13,204 nt of DNA, taken from Chryseobacterium sp. GTDB taxonomy: Bacteria > Bacteroidota > Bacteroidia > Flavobacteriales > Weeksellaceae. The translations under genes were made by a program, and so were the position numbers. The stretch is taken from the NCBI GenBank assembly GCA_003852805.1, contig RDDY01000315.1, forward strand, positions 1-13,204, given 5' to 3'. The number at the start of each line of letters is the position of its first letter. Positions within the stretch are counted from its first letter, which is position 1. The notes beneath the pieces are model-generated. The model was not told the origin of the DNA and ran no database searches. It was given only the letters and a program-made list of their open reading frames with translations. This document shows positions 1 through 7,222 of the stretch, in pieces.

Positions 1-1
1 C

Positions 2-97
2 GAATCTCGCGTGAGCCTTGCTTATGGTTTTAAGTTGTGGATCGATCTGTTTTTAATTTATCGGATGTATGGCAAAAAAGACCTTCACAGAAAATAA
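2..97 (+). CDS. 3' end of an unidentified protein, possibly a glycosyltransferase (partial)
   Basis: An open frame enters from the left edge and reads 31 residues to TAA at 95-97. It has a hydrophobic/aromatic stretch (AYGFKLWIDLFLIYRMYGKK) and a basic end, which looks like a real protein C-terminus. The last 29 bases overlap the next gene's start at 69, as in a tightly packed operon. The aromatic, membrane-adjacent character and the glycosyltransferase downstream would fit a family 2 glycosyltransferase or another envelope enzyme, but no catalytic motif lies inside the window, so the function is a guess. Another frame stops at 33 and offers nothing comparable. Confidence 0.5.
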   Translation, partial: ESRVSLAYGFKLWIDLFLIYRMYGKKDLHRK

Positions 98-1478
98 AAA
101 CTTTTACCGGACGGCTGTTATCCTGATCGTGCTGATCCGTTTGATTCTGAACGCGGTGGTTCCGCTGATGGACCAAACCGAGGCGCGCTACGGCGAAATT
201 GCCCGCATCATGGCCGAAACCGATAATTGGGTAACGCCGCAGATAGACTACGGTTTTCCGTTTTGGGCGAAACCGCCGCTTTCCACTTGGCTGTCGGCTG
301 CAAGCATTAAGATCTTTGGTGTCAACGAGTTCGCCGTGCGCTTCCCCTCTTTCATCATCAGCTTTTTGATTCTGTTGTTGTTGAAACCCTTCGCTCGCGA
401 AAAAGGTCTGTCCGTTTGGTTGGCGGCATTTGTCCTGTTCACCATTCCCGAGTTCCTTTTGCACATAGGCGTGGTCTCGACGGATATGTCATTGGCGATC
501 TGTATTACTTTGATGATGATTGCCTTTTGGAATGCCATCCACAAAAAAGCCATCTATTGGCAATATCTGTTCTTTGTTGCCATCGGACTCGGACTGCTGG
601 CAAAAGGTCCCATCGTACTCATTTTAACCGTGCCGCCCATATTTGTTTGGACTTTATGGTTCAAGCAGTGGCAGCTGCTGTGGAAAAACTTTCAGTGGTT
701 GATCGGCATCGTTACAATTGCTGTGATTGCTTTGCCGTGGTATTATTGGGCAGAACAGCGAACGCCGGGCTTCCTTGACTATTTCTTCGTCGGTGAGCAT
801 TTCAAGCGTTTCTTCGATTCGAGCTGGAAAGGCGACAAATACGGCTTCCCGAAACAGCAGCCATTGGGTATCATTTGGATATTCTTGTTCGGTTTGGCAT
901 TTCCGTGGATCTACACCGTTACGGGCAAATTGTGGAAGAACCGTAGGATTTTAACCAACAATTCTTGGGTTGCCTTCCTGCTGCTGTGGCTGGTCTGGAC
1001 ACCGATGTTTTTCACCGTTTCCAAAAGTCTGATCCACACCTACATCATGCCCGTGATGCCGCCGTTGGCACTGTTGACCCTTTATTATTGGCAAGAAATC
1101 AAGCGCGAAAAACCGCTGATCCGCATCGCATTGATTGTCCCGGCGCTTTCTTTTGTTTTAGCTATTTTAGCATTCATCCCCGGCGTTTACCAGAACAACA
1201 GCAATACCGATAAATATATTTTGCAACACTCGGACAAAAGCTTGCCACTGTATTTTCTCGGCGATAAATCCTATTCGAGCCGTTTCTACAGCAATGGTAA
1301 AGTGAAATCAATCGACAAAGCTACGCTTCAACAAAGACTAAACAGTGGCGAACAGTTCGAGGTAATCATCCCGAAAAAGGCAGAATTCAAAATCGGAACC
1401 GACGATAACAGCAAGCTGATACAGCAGGCTGAGGGTCGCAAAAATCTTTTGTACCGTACTGTTGCTCTTATGGATTAA
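69..1478 (+). CDS. ArnT/PMT-like membrane glycosyltransferase
   Basis: This is a 469-residue polytopic inner-membrane protein of the GT-C fold (ArnT / dolichyl-phosphate-mannose protein mannosyltransferase type). Such enzymes move a sugar from a polyprenyl-phosphate carrier to a lipid or protein outside the cytoplasm. A hydrophobic helix at residues 14-34 is followed by the signature first loop: acidic D35, E38 and E43 in DQTEARYGEIARIM, then FWAKPPLSTWL near residues 66-76. Both are typical of the ArnT/PMT_2 family. About ten further hydrophobic segments run to roughly residue 375, followed by a soluble tail of about 95 residues. The protein is shorter than ArnT (about 550), mainly at the C-terminal end. 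The ATG overlaps the preceding partial gene by 29 bases, suggesting co-transcription. The acceptor and the sugar cannot be read from the sequence. Confidence 0.85.
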   Translation: MAKKTFTENKNFYRTAVILIVLIRLILNAVVPLMDQTEARYGEIARIMAETDNWVTPQIDYGFPFWAKPPLSTWLSAASIKIFGVNEFAVRFPSFIISFLILLLLKPFAREKGLSVWLAAFVLFTIPEFLLHIGVVSTDMSLAICITLMMIAFWNAIHKKAIYWQYLFFVAIGLGLLAKGPIVLILTVPPIFVWTLWFKQWQLLWKNFQWLIGIVTIAVIALPWYYWAEQRTPGFLDYFFVGEHFKRFFDSSWKGDKYGFPKQQPLGIIWIFLFGLAFPWIYTVTGKLWKNRRILTNNSWVAFLLLWLVWTPMFFTVSKSLIHTYIMPVMPPLALLTLYYWQEIKREKPLIRIALIVPALSFVLAILAFIPGVYQNNSNTDKYILQHSDKSLPLYFLGDKSYSSRFYSNGKVKSIDKATLQQRLNSGEQFEVIIPKKAEFKIGTDDNSKLIQQAEGRKNLLYRTVALMD

Positions 1479-1484
1479 TTCTTG

Positions 1485-1520
1485 CTGAAAGGAAAATCAG
1501 TATTTTCAGTAAAAATTTTT
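1485..1520 (+). terminator. Weak hairpin with following T-run
   Basis: CTGAAA (1485-1490) can pair with TTTCAG (1504-1509), or alternatively GAAAAT (1492-1497) with ATTTTC (1502-1507). A run of T follows at 1516-1520. It lies just after the glycosyltransferase stop and could attenuate transcription before the metallopeptidase gene. The stems are short and AT-rich, so this is only a candidate. Confidence 0.2.
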
Positions 1521-1523
1521 GAT

Positions 1524-2372
1524 ATGAGGTGGACCAACAACAGAGGCGGAAATGTGGAAGACCGGCGCGGCATGGGCGGTGGCGGCGTGGTAGGTGGCGG
1601 ATTGGGCGCATTGATCATCGCAGCCATTGTTTACTTTTTGGGCGGCGATCCGTCTATGCTGTTAGATTCCGGCATCGGCAATCAACCGCAGACGGAGCAA
1701 CGCGAGCTGACGGCGGGCGAAAAACGGATGTATGATTTTGTGGATATGCTCTCGGGCGAGAACAACGCGACTTGGGAGAAAATCTTCGCGGACAACGGCA
1801 TGACCTACAAAAAGCCGCGAATTGTACTCTTCGAACAGATCACCCAAAGCGGCTGCGGCACGGCCCAGGCAGCCATGGGACCGTTTTACTGTCCCAACGA
1901 TCAGACGGTTTATATGGATATGAGCTTCTTCAACGAACTGCGCGACCGCTATGGTGCTGATGTCGGTGAGTTTTCCATCGCCTATGTGCTCGCGCATGAA
2001 ATGGGCCATCATGTGCAGAATCTGCTGGGCACTCTAGGTCAAACCAATCAACTGCGACAAAGCGGCAGATATTCCGAAGCCGAAATGAACCGCGTATCGG
2101 TGGCTACCGAACTTCAGGCCGATTTTTACGCCGGCGTTTGGGCGCGCCAAACCGACCAACGCGAACATATACTGGAACCCGGCGATATAGACCAAGCGAT
2201 AAGCGCGGCCGAAGCGGTTGGCGATGACAACATCCAGCGGCGGGCACAAGGTTATGTAAACCAAGAGAGTTTTACCCACGGTTCGGCCGAGCAGCGCAAA
2301 GAATGGTTTATGAAAGGCTACAATACGGGCGACATCCGTCAGGGAAATACTTTTGACCAACTGTTGCGCTGA
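1524..2372 (+). CDS. YpfJ/KPN_02809-family neutral zinc metallopeptidase
   Basis: A 282-residue membrane-anchored zinc metallopeptidase of the putative neutral zinc metallopeptidase family (Zn_peptidase, YpfJ-like). The N-terminus MRWTNNRGGNVEDRRG is the family's hallmark. It is followed by a glycine-rich stretch and one hydrophobic helix (about residues 24-45) that should anchor it in the membrane. The catalytic zinc motif HEMGH lies at residues 158-162 in AHEMGHHVQNLLG, and E196 in ELQADFYAGVWA is the likely third ligand. An in-frame TTG at 1482 would add 14 residues outside family homology, so I chose the ATG at 1524. The stop overlaps the next gene's ATG (TGATG), implying translational coupling. 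Natural substrates of the family are poorly known. Confidence 0.9.
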   Translation: MRWTNNRGGNVEDRRGMGGGGVVGGGLGALIIAAIVYFLGGDPSMLLDSGIGNQPQTEQRELTAGEKRMYDFVDMLSGENNATWEKIFADNGMTYKKPRIVLFEQITQSGCGTAQAAMGPFYCPNDQTVYMDMSFFNELRDRYGADVGEFSIAYVLAHEMGHHVQNLLGTLGQTNQLRQSGRYSEAEMNRVSVATELQADFYAGVWARQTDQREHILEPGDIDQAISAAEAVGDDNIQRRAQGYVNQESFTHGSAEQRKEWFMKGYNTGDIRQGNTFDQLLR

Positions 2373-2896
2373 TGAAACATCTGTTTTTCATCGCTGTGGC
2401 ACCAGACGAGGAATTGACTGCCGAAATCCGTAAAATTAACAAAGACTTTGCTGAGCGCTTTGACAGCGAGAAAGCGCTGAAAAGCTTTCCGCACATCACG
2501 TTGGTGCCGCCGTTTTCTGTAAAGGAAGAAGACGAAGCCGCGCTTAAAGAGCACTTTGAAAGTATTGAACTTACGGTTCAGCCGTTTGAACAACGGTTAA
2601 AAGATTACGGTTGTTTCGAACGGAAGAATCCGACCATCTTCATCCGACCTGAAAACACTGAAGAATTACAACAGCTTCACAAGGAAGTCGCCGTTAAAAT
2701 GGATAAAGAAATCAACGAGAATTTTCATCCGCATCTGACAGTTGCATTCCGCGATTTGACCAAAGAAAATTTTGCAGAAGCCTGGAAAGAGTATCAGGAT
2801 AAAGAATTTACGGCAAGTTTCACCGTTGACCGCGTCGGTCTGTACCGTCACGACGGCAAACAGTGGGAGCTTTTCGCCCCGAAAGCTCTACGATAA
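2372..2896 (+). CDS. 2'-5' RNA ligase / cyclic phosphodiesterase-like protein
   Basis: A 174-residue protein of the 2H phosphoesterase superfamily (ThpR/LigT-like). Its two catalytic HxT motifs are present: H41-I-T43 in FPHITLVPPF and H121-L-T123 in FHPHLTVAF. In the family these residues hydrolyse 2',3'-cyclic phosphates or, in vitro, join tRNA halves through 2'-5' bonds. Length and motif spacing fit a complete single-domain member. Its ATG overlaps the metallopeptidase stop by one base, and its 3' end runs 9 bases into the end of the opposing RNA methyltransferase gene. Its natural substrate cannot be deduced. Having an RNA methyltransferase as convergent neighbour may be coincidence. Confidence 0.85.
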   Translation: MKHLFFIAVAPDEELTAEIRKINKDFAERFDSEKALKSFPHITLVPPFSVKEEDEAALKEHFESIELTVQPFEQRLKDYGCFERKNPTIFIRPENTEELQQLHKEVAVKMDKEINENFHPHLTVAFRDLTKENFAEAWKEYQDKEFTASFTVDRVGLYRHDGKQWELFAPKALR

Positions 2897-3424
2897 AACT
2901 TTAAAAAACTCCCACATCGCAATTCCCGCACAAACGCTGACATTGAGCGAATGCTTAGTGCCCAGCTGTGGAATTTCGATAAACGCATCACAGAGCGGAA
3001 GCAGCTGTTCCGATACGCCTTCTACCTCGTTGCCAAGAATCAGCGCGTACTTTTTATCCTTATCCATTCTGAAGTCAGAAATCTCCACGCTACCGGTGGT
3101 CTGCTCTACCGCGACAATCTTGTAACCATTAGCTTTCAGTTTTTCAACAGCTTCAATAGAAGATTCTGCGTATTCCCAGTCGACACTTTCCGTAGCCCCG
3201 AGTGCAGCTTTGTGAATGTCGCGATGCGGTGGTCGTGGTGTAATGCCACACAGGACAATCTTCTCGATAAGGAAAGCATCAGCGGTACGAAAAACAGCGC
3301 CCACATTGTGCATACTGCGGACATCGTCCAACATGACCACCAGTGGCGTCTTCTGCACCTCTTTAAAGGTTTCAATATCGATACGGTTGAGCTCCTCGAG
3401 TTTTAGTTTTTTTACAGTAGACAT
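2888..3424 (-). CDS. TrmH/SpoU-family RNA 2'-O-methyltransferase
   Basis: A 178-residue SPOUT-class methyltransferase that should move a methyl group from S-adenosylmethionine to a ribose 2'-OH in tRNA or rRNA. The three SpoU motifs are present: motif 1 around residues 38-50 (SMHNVGAVFRTADAF, with N40 and the catalytic-type R46), motif 2 at about 128-138 (LILGNEVEGVS), and motif 3 at about 150-170 (IEIPQLGTKHSLNVSVCAG, N161). There is no N-terminal substrate-binding domain of RlmB type, so this is a minimal TrmH-like enzyme and the target nucleotide is unknown. It starts only 14 bases after higA stops and is probably transcribed with the toxin-antitoxin pair. No separate promoter is evident in that gap. 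Confidence 0.88.
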   Translation of the reverse strand: MSTVKKLKLEELNRIDIETFKEVQKTPLVVMLDDVRSMHNVGAVFRTADAFLIEKIVLCGITPRPPHRDIHKAALGATESVDWEYAESSIEAVEKLKANGYKIVAVEQTTGSVEISDFRMDKDKKYALILGNEVEGVSEQLLPLCDAFIEIPQLGTKHSLNVSVCAGIAMWEFFKVLS

Positions 3425-3438
3425 TTACAGATTAGTTT

Positions 3439-3795
3439 TTAGTAAGCCTGAATTAGCACATCGGATGGAATGTGAAGTGCTTCTGAAAGTTTGCGGATCA
3501 TCTCCAGCGAGAGTTTCCTCTTCCGATGCAGAATTTCGCTGGCTCTGCTTTTCAACCCGATGATCTCGGCTAAATCTTTTTGGGTATAATTCAGCTGTTC
3601 CATCCGAAATTTAATCGCTTCTATCGGATCGGGGAGGTCAATCTGAACTTGCCGATCTTCATAATTTTCGATCAGAATTCCGAGAACTTCAAGTTCGTCA
3701 CCTTCTTTTGTGCCAGAGTCTGCGTCGAATATTTCTTCCAAACGCTCCAGCGCACGCTTGTAATCTTCTTCTGTTTTTATTGGGTTGAGCTGCAT
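3439..3795 (-). CDS. higA: HigA-type helix-turn-helix antitoxin
   Basis: A 118-residue antitoxin. An N-terminal segment of about 55 residues (LNPIKTEEDYKRALERLEEI) is typical of HigA proteins of the longer class. The C-terminal XRE-type helix-turn-helix spans about residues 58-115, with the recognition region TQKDLAEIIGLKSRASEILH at 71-90. In the family it neutralises HigB by direct binding and represses the operon. The ATG lies 5 bases after the higB stop, and the toxin-first gene order is characteristic of higBA modules. The RNA methyltransferase gene follows 14 bases downstream. Base use is AT-richer than in mutS next door, consistent with horizontal acquisition. Confidence 0.88.
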   Translation of the reverse strand: MQLNPIKTEEDYKRALERLEEIFDADSGTKEGDELEVLGILIENYEDRQVQIDLPDPIEAIKFRMEQLNYTQKDLAEIIGLKSRASEILHRKRKLSLEMIRKLSEALHIPSDVLIQAY

Positions 3796-3800
3796 TTCTT

Positions 3801-4094
3801 TTAGATTTTATTTGCGTCGATTTTGTCATATTCCGCATGGGTACCTACAAAGCGTATCCACATCATTTGATAACTGAAATTAACTTTGACAATAAGACGG
3901 TAATTATTTCCTTTGATATTAAAACAAACGCGGTTGTCCTGCAAAATACTAAGTGACGGATAGTCTACCTTAAGCTCATTCAAATTTTTCCAGCTGCCTT
4001 TGGCGGCCTCCGCATACCAAGATTTCAACTGCTGCTCACAATCCGAATGTCGTTCCCAAAACTCTCGCAATATTTTTTTGGCAATAACCCGCAA
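3801..4094 (-). CDS. higB: HigB-type mRNA interferase toxin (TTG start)
   Basis: From TTG at 4094 this gives 97 residues, the usual length of the HigB_toxin family (RelE-like fold, ribosome-dependent mRNA cleavage). The text matches the family throughout: REFWERHSDCEQQLKSWY, then SILQDNRVCFNIKGNNYRL (about residues 49-67) and the C-terminal IRFVGTHAEYDKIDA. The frame stays open upstream to an ATG at 4193, but those 33 residues do not resemble HigB, and a promoter with -7 box at 4111-4118 lies within them. The homologous N-terminus begins at LRVIAKK, i.e. the TTG. No truncation or frameshift is visible, so the toxin appears intact and should depend on HigA for control. Confidence 0.82.
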   Translation of the reverse strand: MRVIAKKILREFWERHSDCEQQLKSWYAEAAKGSWKNLNELKVDYPSLSILQDNRVCFNIKGNNYRLIVKVNFSYQMMWIRFVGTHAEYDKIDANKI

Positions 4095-4110
4095 CGGCTT
4101 TTTCTTTACA

Positions 4111-4142
4111 CAAATATAACCAATTCCCACAACGGGAACAAA
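4111..4142 (-). promoter_or_regulatory. higBA promoter with internal operator
   Basis: Read on the minus strand, TTTG (4142-4139) is separated by 20 bases from TATATTTG (4118-4111), a full match to the Bacteroidota TAnnTTTG -7 element. The spacer holds the inverted repeat TTCCC-N5-GGGAA (4124-4138). A repressor bound there would cover the region between the two promoter elements, fitting autoregulation by the HigB-HigA complex. Transcription should start around 4105, about 10 bases before the TTG start of higB. Confidence 0.6.
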
Positions 4143-4224
4143 TATGCATATAGAAACTGTGGAAGCAGCTTTCGGATGGTAAATCCTTTCCAATTCGTAT
4201 TTTTACAGATTGAATTGTAAACAG

Positions 4225-6807
4225 ATGGCGAAGAAAGAAACCCCGTTGATGACGCAGTACAACAGCATTAAGGCGAAATATCCCGATGCATTGTTGCTGT
4301 TTCGCGTGGGCGATTTCTACGAAACTTTCGGCAGCGACGCCGTGAAGACCGCGCAGATTCTGGGCATCGTTTTGACCAAACGCAACAACGGCGGCGACGG
4401 CAAATCCATAGAACTGGCCGGTTTTCCGCACCATTCTCTCGATTCGTACTTGCCAAAACTTGTGCGCGCGGGCATGCGTGTGGCCATCTGCGACCAACTC
4501 GAAGATCCGAAGTCGGTAAAAGGCATTGTCAAACGCGGCGTCACCGAACTGGTAACTCCGGGCGTGACCTTCAACGATCAGGTTCTTGCTTCCAAGAAGA
4601 ACAACTTCTTGATGTCGCTGCATAGGGAGAAAGAAAAATACGGCGTTGCACTGGTCGACGTATCCACGGGCGAATTTCTGCTGGGCGAAGGCAGTCTGGA
4701 AAAGCTTCTGCACTGGATAAGCTCTTTCGATCCGAGCGAGATCATCTGCCGTAGAAGCGTAGAGATGCCGTCGCAACTGCACAACCGAAATGTTTTCAAA
4801 CTGGAAGACTGGGCCTATCAGTTTGACTTTGCCTATGAAAAACTGACCGGTCATTTCAAAACCAATTCTCTGAAAGGTTTCGGCGTTGACGGGCAGCAAT
4901 TGGGGATTACGGCGGCGGGCGCTATTTTCGCCTATCTTGTGGACGATACCCACCACAAACTGCTCGACCATATCACCAAAATTGCGCCGGTTCCGCAGGA
5001 CGATTTCCTGGTGATGGACGGTTTTACCTTGCGCAATCTGGAAATCGTTCAGCCATCACATCCGCAGGGAAAATCCTTGCTGAACATCATTGACCATACC
5101 ACCACGCCGATGGGCGGCCGGCTTCTGCGTCGACGAATCATTCTGCCGCTCAAAGATGTCAACGAAATTAACCGTAGGCTAAACCTCGTCGACTTTCTCA
5201 ATAAAAACGATCAGCTCAAATACGAACTCTCGGTGCAGTTGAAATCGATTTCTGACCTCGACCGTTTGGTGGGCAAGCTTGCGGCGGGAAAAATTACGCC
5301 AAAGGAACTCGGTTACCTGCGCCAATCTTTGGCGAGCATTCAGAACATCCGTCAACTGCTGTTGCCGCATCCAGACGTTATGGCCTGGCTGGATTTGCCT
5401 GAAGATATGGTGGAACTCTTACAGTTTCTGCTGAATCATCTCAACGATGAACTGCCTGTGTATCTGCACAAAGGCCAGGTGGTGAAAGATGGAATTTCGG
5501 AAGAACTCGACCGTTTGCGTAACCTGCAGCAGAACGGTAAAGCTTATCTGGATGAAATGCGTGAGCGTGAAATCGCCAGAACTGAGATCACCAGTCTGAA
5601 GATTGACTTTAACAATGTTTTCGGCTATTATATCGAAGTTCGGAATACGCACAAGGACAAAGTACCGTCCGACTGGATCCGTAAACAGACTTTGGTCAGC
5701 GCGGAGCGCTACATCACCGAAGAACTCAAGGAGTATGAGAGCCAGATCTTAGGCGCCGAAGAGAAAATCAGCCGACTGGAACAGGAACTTTACCGCCAGA
5801 TCTGTGAAAATGTGATGGTCTACATCGACCGTATCCAGGCAAATTCACAGATCATCGCGCAGCTCGACTGCGCGGTCGGTTTGTCAGATTTGGCGATCGA
5901 TCAATCCTACACGCGGCCCATCCTAACCGACGATTTCAGCATCGACTTGCGTGAAGCACGCCACCCGATCATAGAATGCGCCCTGCCACCGGGCGAAAAA
6001 TACATCCCGAACGATGTATTTGCCGACCGAGACAGCCAGCAGATCATCATGGTAACCGGGCCCAATATGGCGGGAAAGTCTGCACTGTTGCGTCAGACTG
6101 CGATCGTCTGTTTACTCGCTCAAATCGGCAGTTTCGTGCCTGCAAAGCATGCGGAGATCGGCGTACTGGACCGCATCTTCACGCGTGTTGGCGCCTCGGA
6201 TAACATTTCTTCGGGCGAGTCGACCTTTATGGTTGAGATGAACGAAGCGGCAAGTATTCTGAACAATATTACCGATCGCAGTTTGATTCTTCTGGACGAG
6301 ATCGGCCGTGGAACCTCAACCTACGACGGCGTTTCCATCGCCTGGGCCATTGCTGAATATCTGCATCAACATCCGACAAAACCAAAAACGCTGTTTGCAA
6401 CCCATTACCACGAGCTCAACGAGATGACGCTGAATTTTGAGCGCGTCAAGAATTTCCACGTCTCAATTCAGGAAAGCAAGGGCAACATTATTTTCCTAAG
6501 AAAACTGATGCCGGGCGGCAGCGAACACAGTTTCGGGATTCACGTGGCAAAGCTCGCGGGTATGCCATCAAAGGTGGTAAACCGAGCGCACGAGATTTTG
6601 AAAACTTTGGAAGATTCACGGAGCCAGAATGGTGGCGAAAAGATCAAGCGGGTTACCGAAGAAAATCTGCAGCTGTCTTTCTTTCAACTGGACGATCCGG
6701 TGCTCGAAAACATCCGCGAAGAATTGACGAAAATCGACATCAACTCACTGACGCCGATTGAAGCATTGATGAAGTTGAACTCGATTAAGAAAATGATCGG
6801 GAGTTGA
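4225..6807 (+). CDS. mutS: DNA mismatch repair protein MutS
   Basis: This 860-residue ATPase recognises base mismatches and small loops and starts mismatch repair with MutL. The mismatch-reading F-Y-E motif is at residues 31-33 (GDFYETFG). Connector, lever and clamp domains follow, then the ABC-type ATPase with Walker A GPNMAGKS at 612-619 and Walker B LILLDEIGRG with D691-E692. The signature region SSGESTFMVEMNE lies between them, and the ATHYHELNEM switch comes after. The C-terminal QLSFFQLDDP resembles a sliding-clamp-binding QLxLF motif. The ATG at 4225 (MAKKETPLM) is preferred to an in-frame TTG at 4210 because family members start there. It is divergent from higB across about 130 bases. 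All domains appear intact, so there is no sign of a mutator allele. Confidence 0.97.
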   Translation: MAKKETPLMTQYNSIKAKYPDALLLFRVGDFYETFGSDAVKTAQILGIVLTKRNNGGDGKSIELAGFPHHSLDSYLPKLVRAGMRVAICDQLEDPKSVKGIVKRGVTELVTPGVTFNDQVLASKKNNFLMSLHREKEKYGVALVDVSTGEFLLGEGSLEKLLHWISSFDPSEIICRRSVEMPSQLHNRNVFKLEDWAYQFDFAYEKLTGHFKTNSLKGFGVDGQQLGITAAGAIFAYLVDDTHHKLLDHITKIAPVPQDDFLVMDGFTLRNLEIVQPSHPQGKSLLNIIDHTTTPMGGRLLRRRIILPLKDVNEINRRLNLVDFLNKNDQLKYELSVQLKSISDLDRLVGKLAAGKITPKELGYLRQSLASIQNIRQLLLPHPDVMAWLDLPEDMVELLQFLLNHLNDELPVYLHKGQVVKDGISEELDRLRNLQQNGKAYLDEMREREIARTEITSLKIDFNNVFGYYIEVRNTHKDKVPSDWIRKQTLVSAERYITEELKEYESQILGAEEKISRLEQELYRQICENVMVYIDRIQANSQIIAQLDCAVGLSDLAIDQSYTRPILTDDFSIDLREARHPIIECALPPGEKYIPNDVFADRDSQQIIMVTGPNMAGKSALLRQTAIVCLLAQIGSFVPAKHAEIGVLDRIFTRVGASDNISSGESTFMVEMNEAASILNNITDRSLILLDEIGRGTSTYDGVSIAWAIAEYLHQHPTKPKTLFATHYHELNEMTLNFERVKNFHVSIQESKGNIIFLRKLMPGGSEHSFGIHVAKLAGMPSKVVNRAHEILKTLEDSRSQNGGEKIKRVTEENLQLSFFQLDDPVLENIREELTKIDINSLTPIEALMKLNSIKKMIGS

Positions 6808-7155
6808 TTACTGGCCGACAGGTTTATTGCTGATGTAGGCCGGAATCAAAACCGCAGCGGCTACACCACCGGCAATGATACCCGCTGTACCGAGTGGGTT
6901 CGGTTTTCTGACCTGCGCAATATCGCTCTTGTTTATATGGTAAACCTTATCATCGATATCTTTACCTTTAATGCTTGCGCCATCCTGAGACACTATCCGG
7001 AATTTCTTTTCCTCGCCGTTACGCAAGACAAAAGTGTAAGTTTTACCAATTTGCAGACTTGCGTCCGCCAGAGGTTTCTCAGCGTTTACAATCTGGGTTG
7101 AGCAGGAAACATTCAGCACCCCTGCAGCCAGCATAATTGGTAGAATTTTTTTCAT
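6808..7155 (-). CDS. Small putative lipoprotein / membrane-anchored protein of unknown function
   Basis: A 115-residue protein. It begins MKKILPIMLAAGVLNVSCST, a lipoprotein-like signal peptide with the candidate lipidated cysteine at C18. The residue at -3 is Asn, so the lipobox is not canonical. A compact domain follows (about residues 35-83: a basic/acidic stretch with the GKTYTFVLRNGEEKKFRIVSQDG pattern split across strands), then a glycine/alanine-rich hydrophobic helix at about 88-109. It should be an envelope protein. The frame is open to an ATG at 7371, but that would read through the divergent SemiSWEET gene and hide the signal peptide, so I start at 7155. Its stop abuts the mutS stop (convergent). 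I do not recognise a characterised family. Confidence 0.7.
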   Translation of the reverse strand: MKKILPIMLAAGVLNVSCSTQIVNAEKPLADASLQIGKTYTFVLRNGEEKKFRIVSQDGASIKGKDIDDKVYHINKSDIAQVRKPNPLGTAGIIAGGVAAAVLIPAYISNKPVGQ

Positions 7156-7159
7156 TCCG

Positions 7160-7167
7160 CGAAAGTA
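7160..7167 (-). promoter_or_regulatory. Candidate -7 box TACTTTCG for the lipoprotein gene
   Basis: TACTTTCG on the minus strand ends 4 bases before the ATG at 7155 and matches the TAnnTTTG consensus at all but one position. No TTG is found at the expected -33 position. If it is used, the mRNA would be almost leaderless. Confidence 0.3.
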
Positions 7168-7222
7168 GTATTTTATCAGCTGTTTTGGTACGGCATATGT
7201 CAACTTCTCTGAAAGCCGTTCT

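Noticed and set aside
1482..1523. TTG start that would lengthen the metallopeptidase by 14 residues
   Set aside because: The family N-terminus begins at the ATG at 1524 (MRWTNNRGG), and the extension covers the hairpin region after the preceding gene.
4210..4224. TTG start five codons upstream of mutS
   Set aside because: MutS proteins of this type begin MAKKETPLM; the ATG at 4225 fits without additional residues.
4036..4971. Long minus-strand open frame (311 codons) opposite the start of mutS
   Set aside because: It runs antisense to the conserved MutS N-terminal domains, has no recognisable motif, and its last part overlaps the higB promoter region. It is a shadow of mutS codon usage.
6058..6081. 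MutS Walker A reading GPNMAGKS instead of GPNMGGKS as a defective motif
   Set aside because: The alanine variant is common in MutS of Bacteroidota, and the catalytic Lys and Ser are kept.
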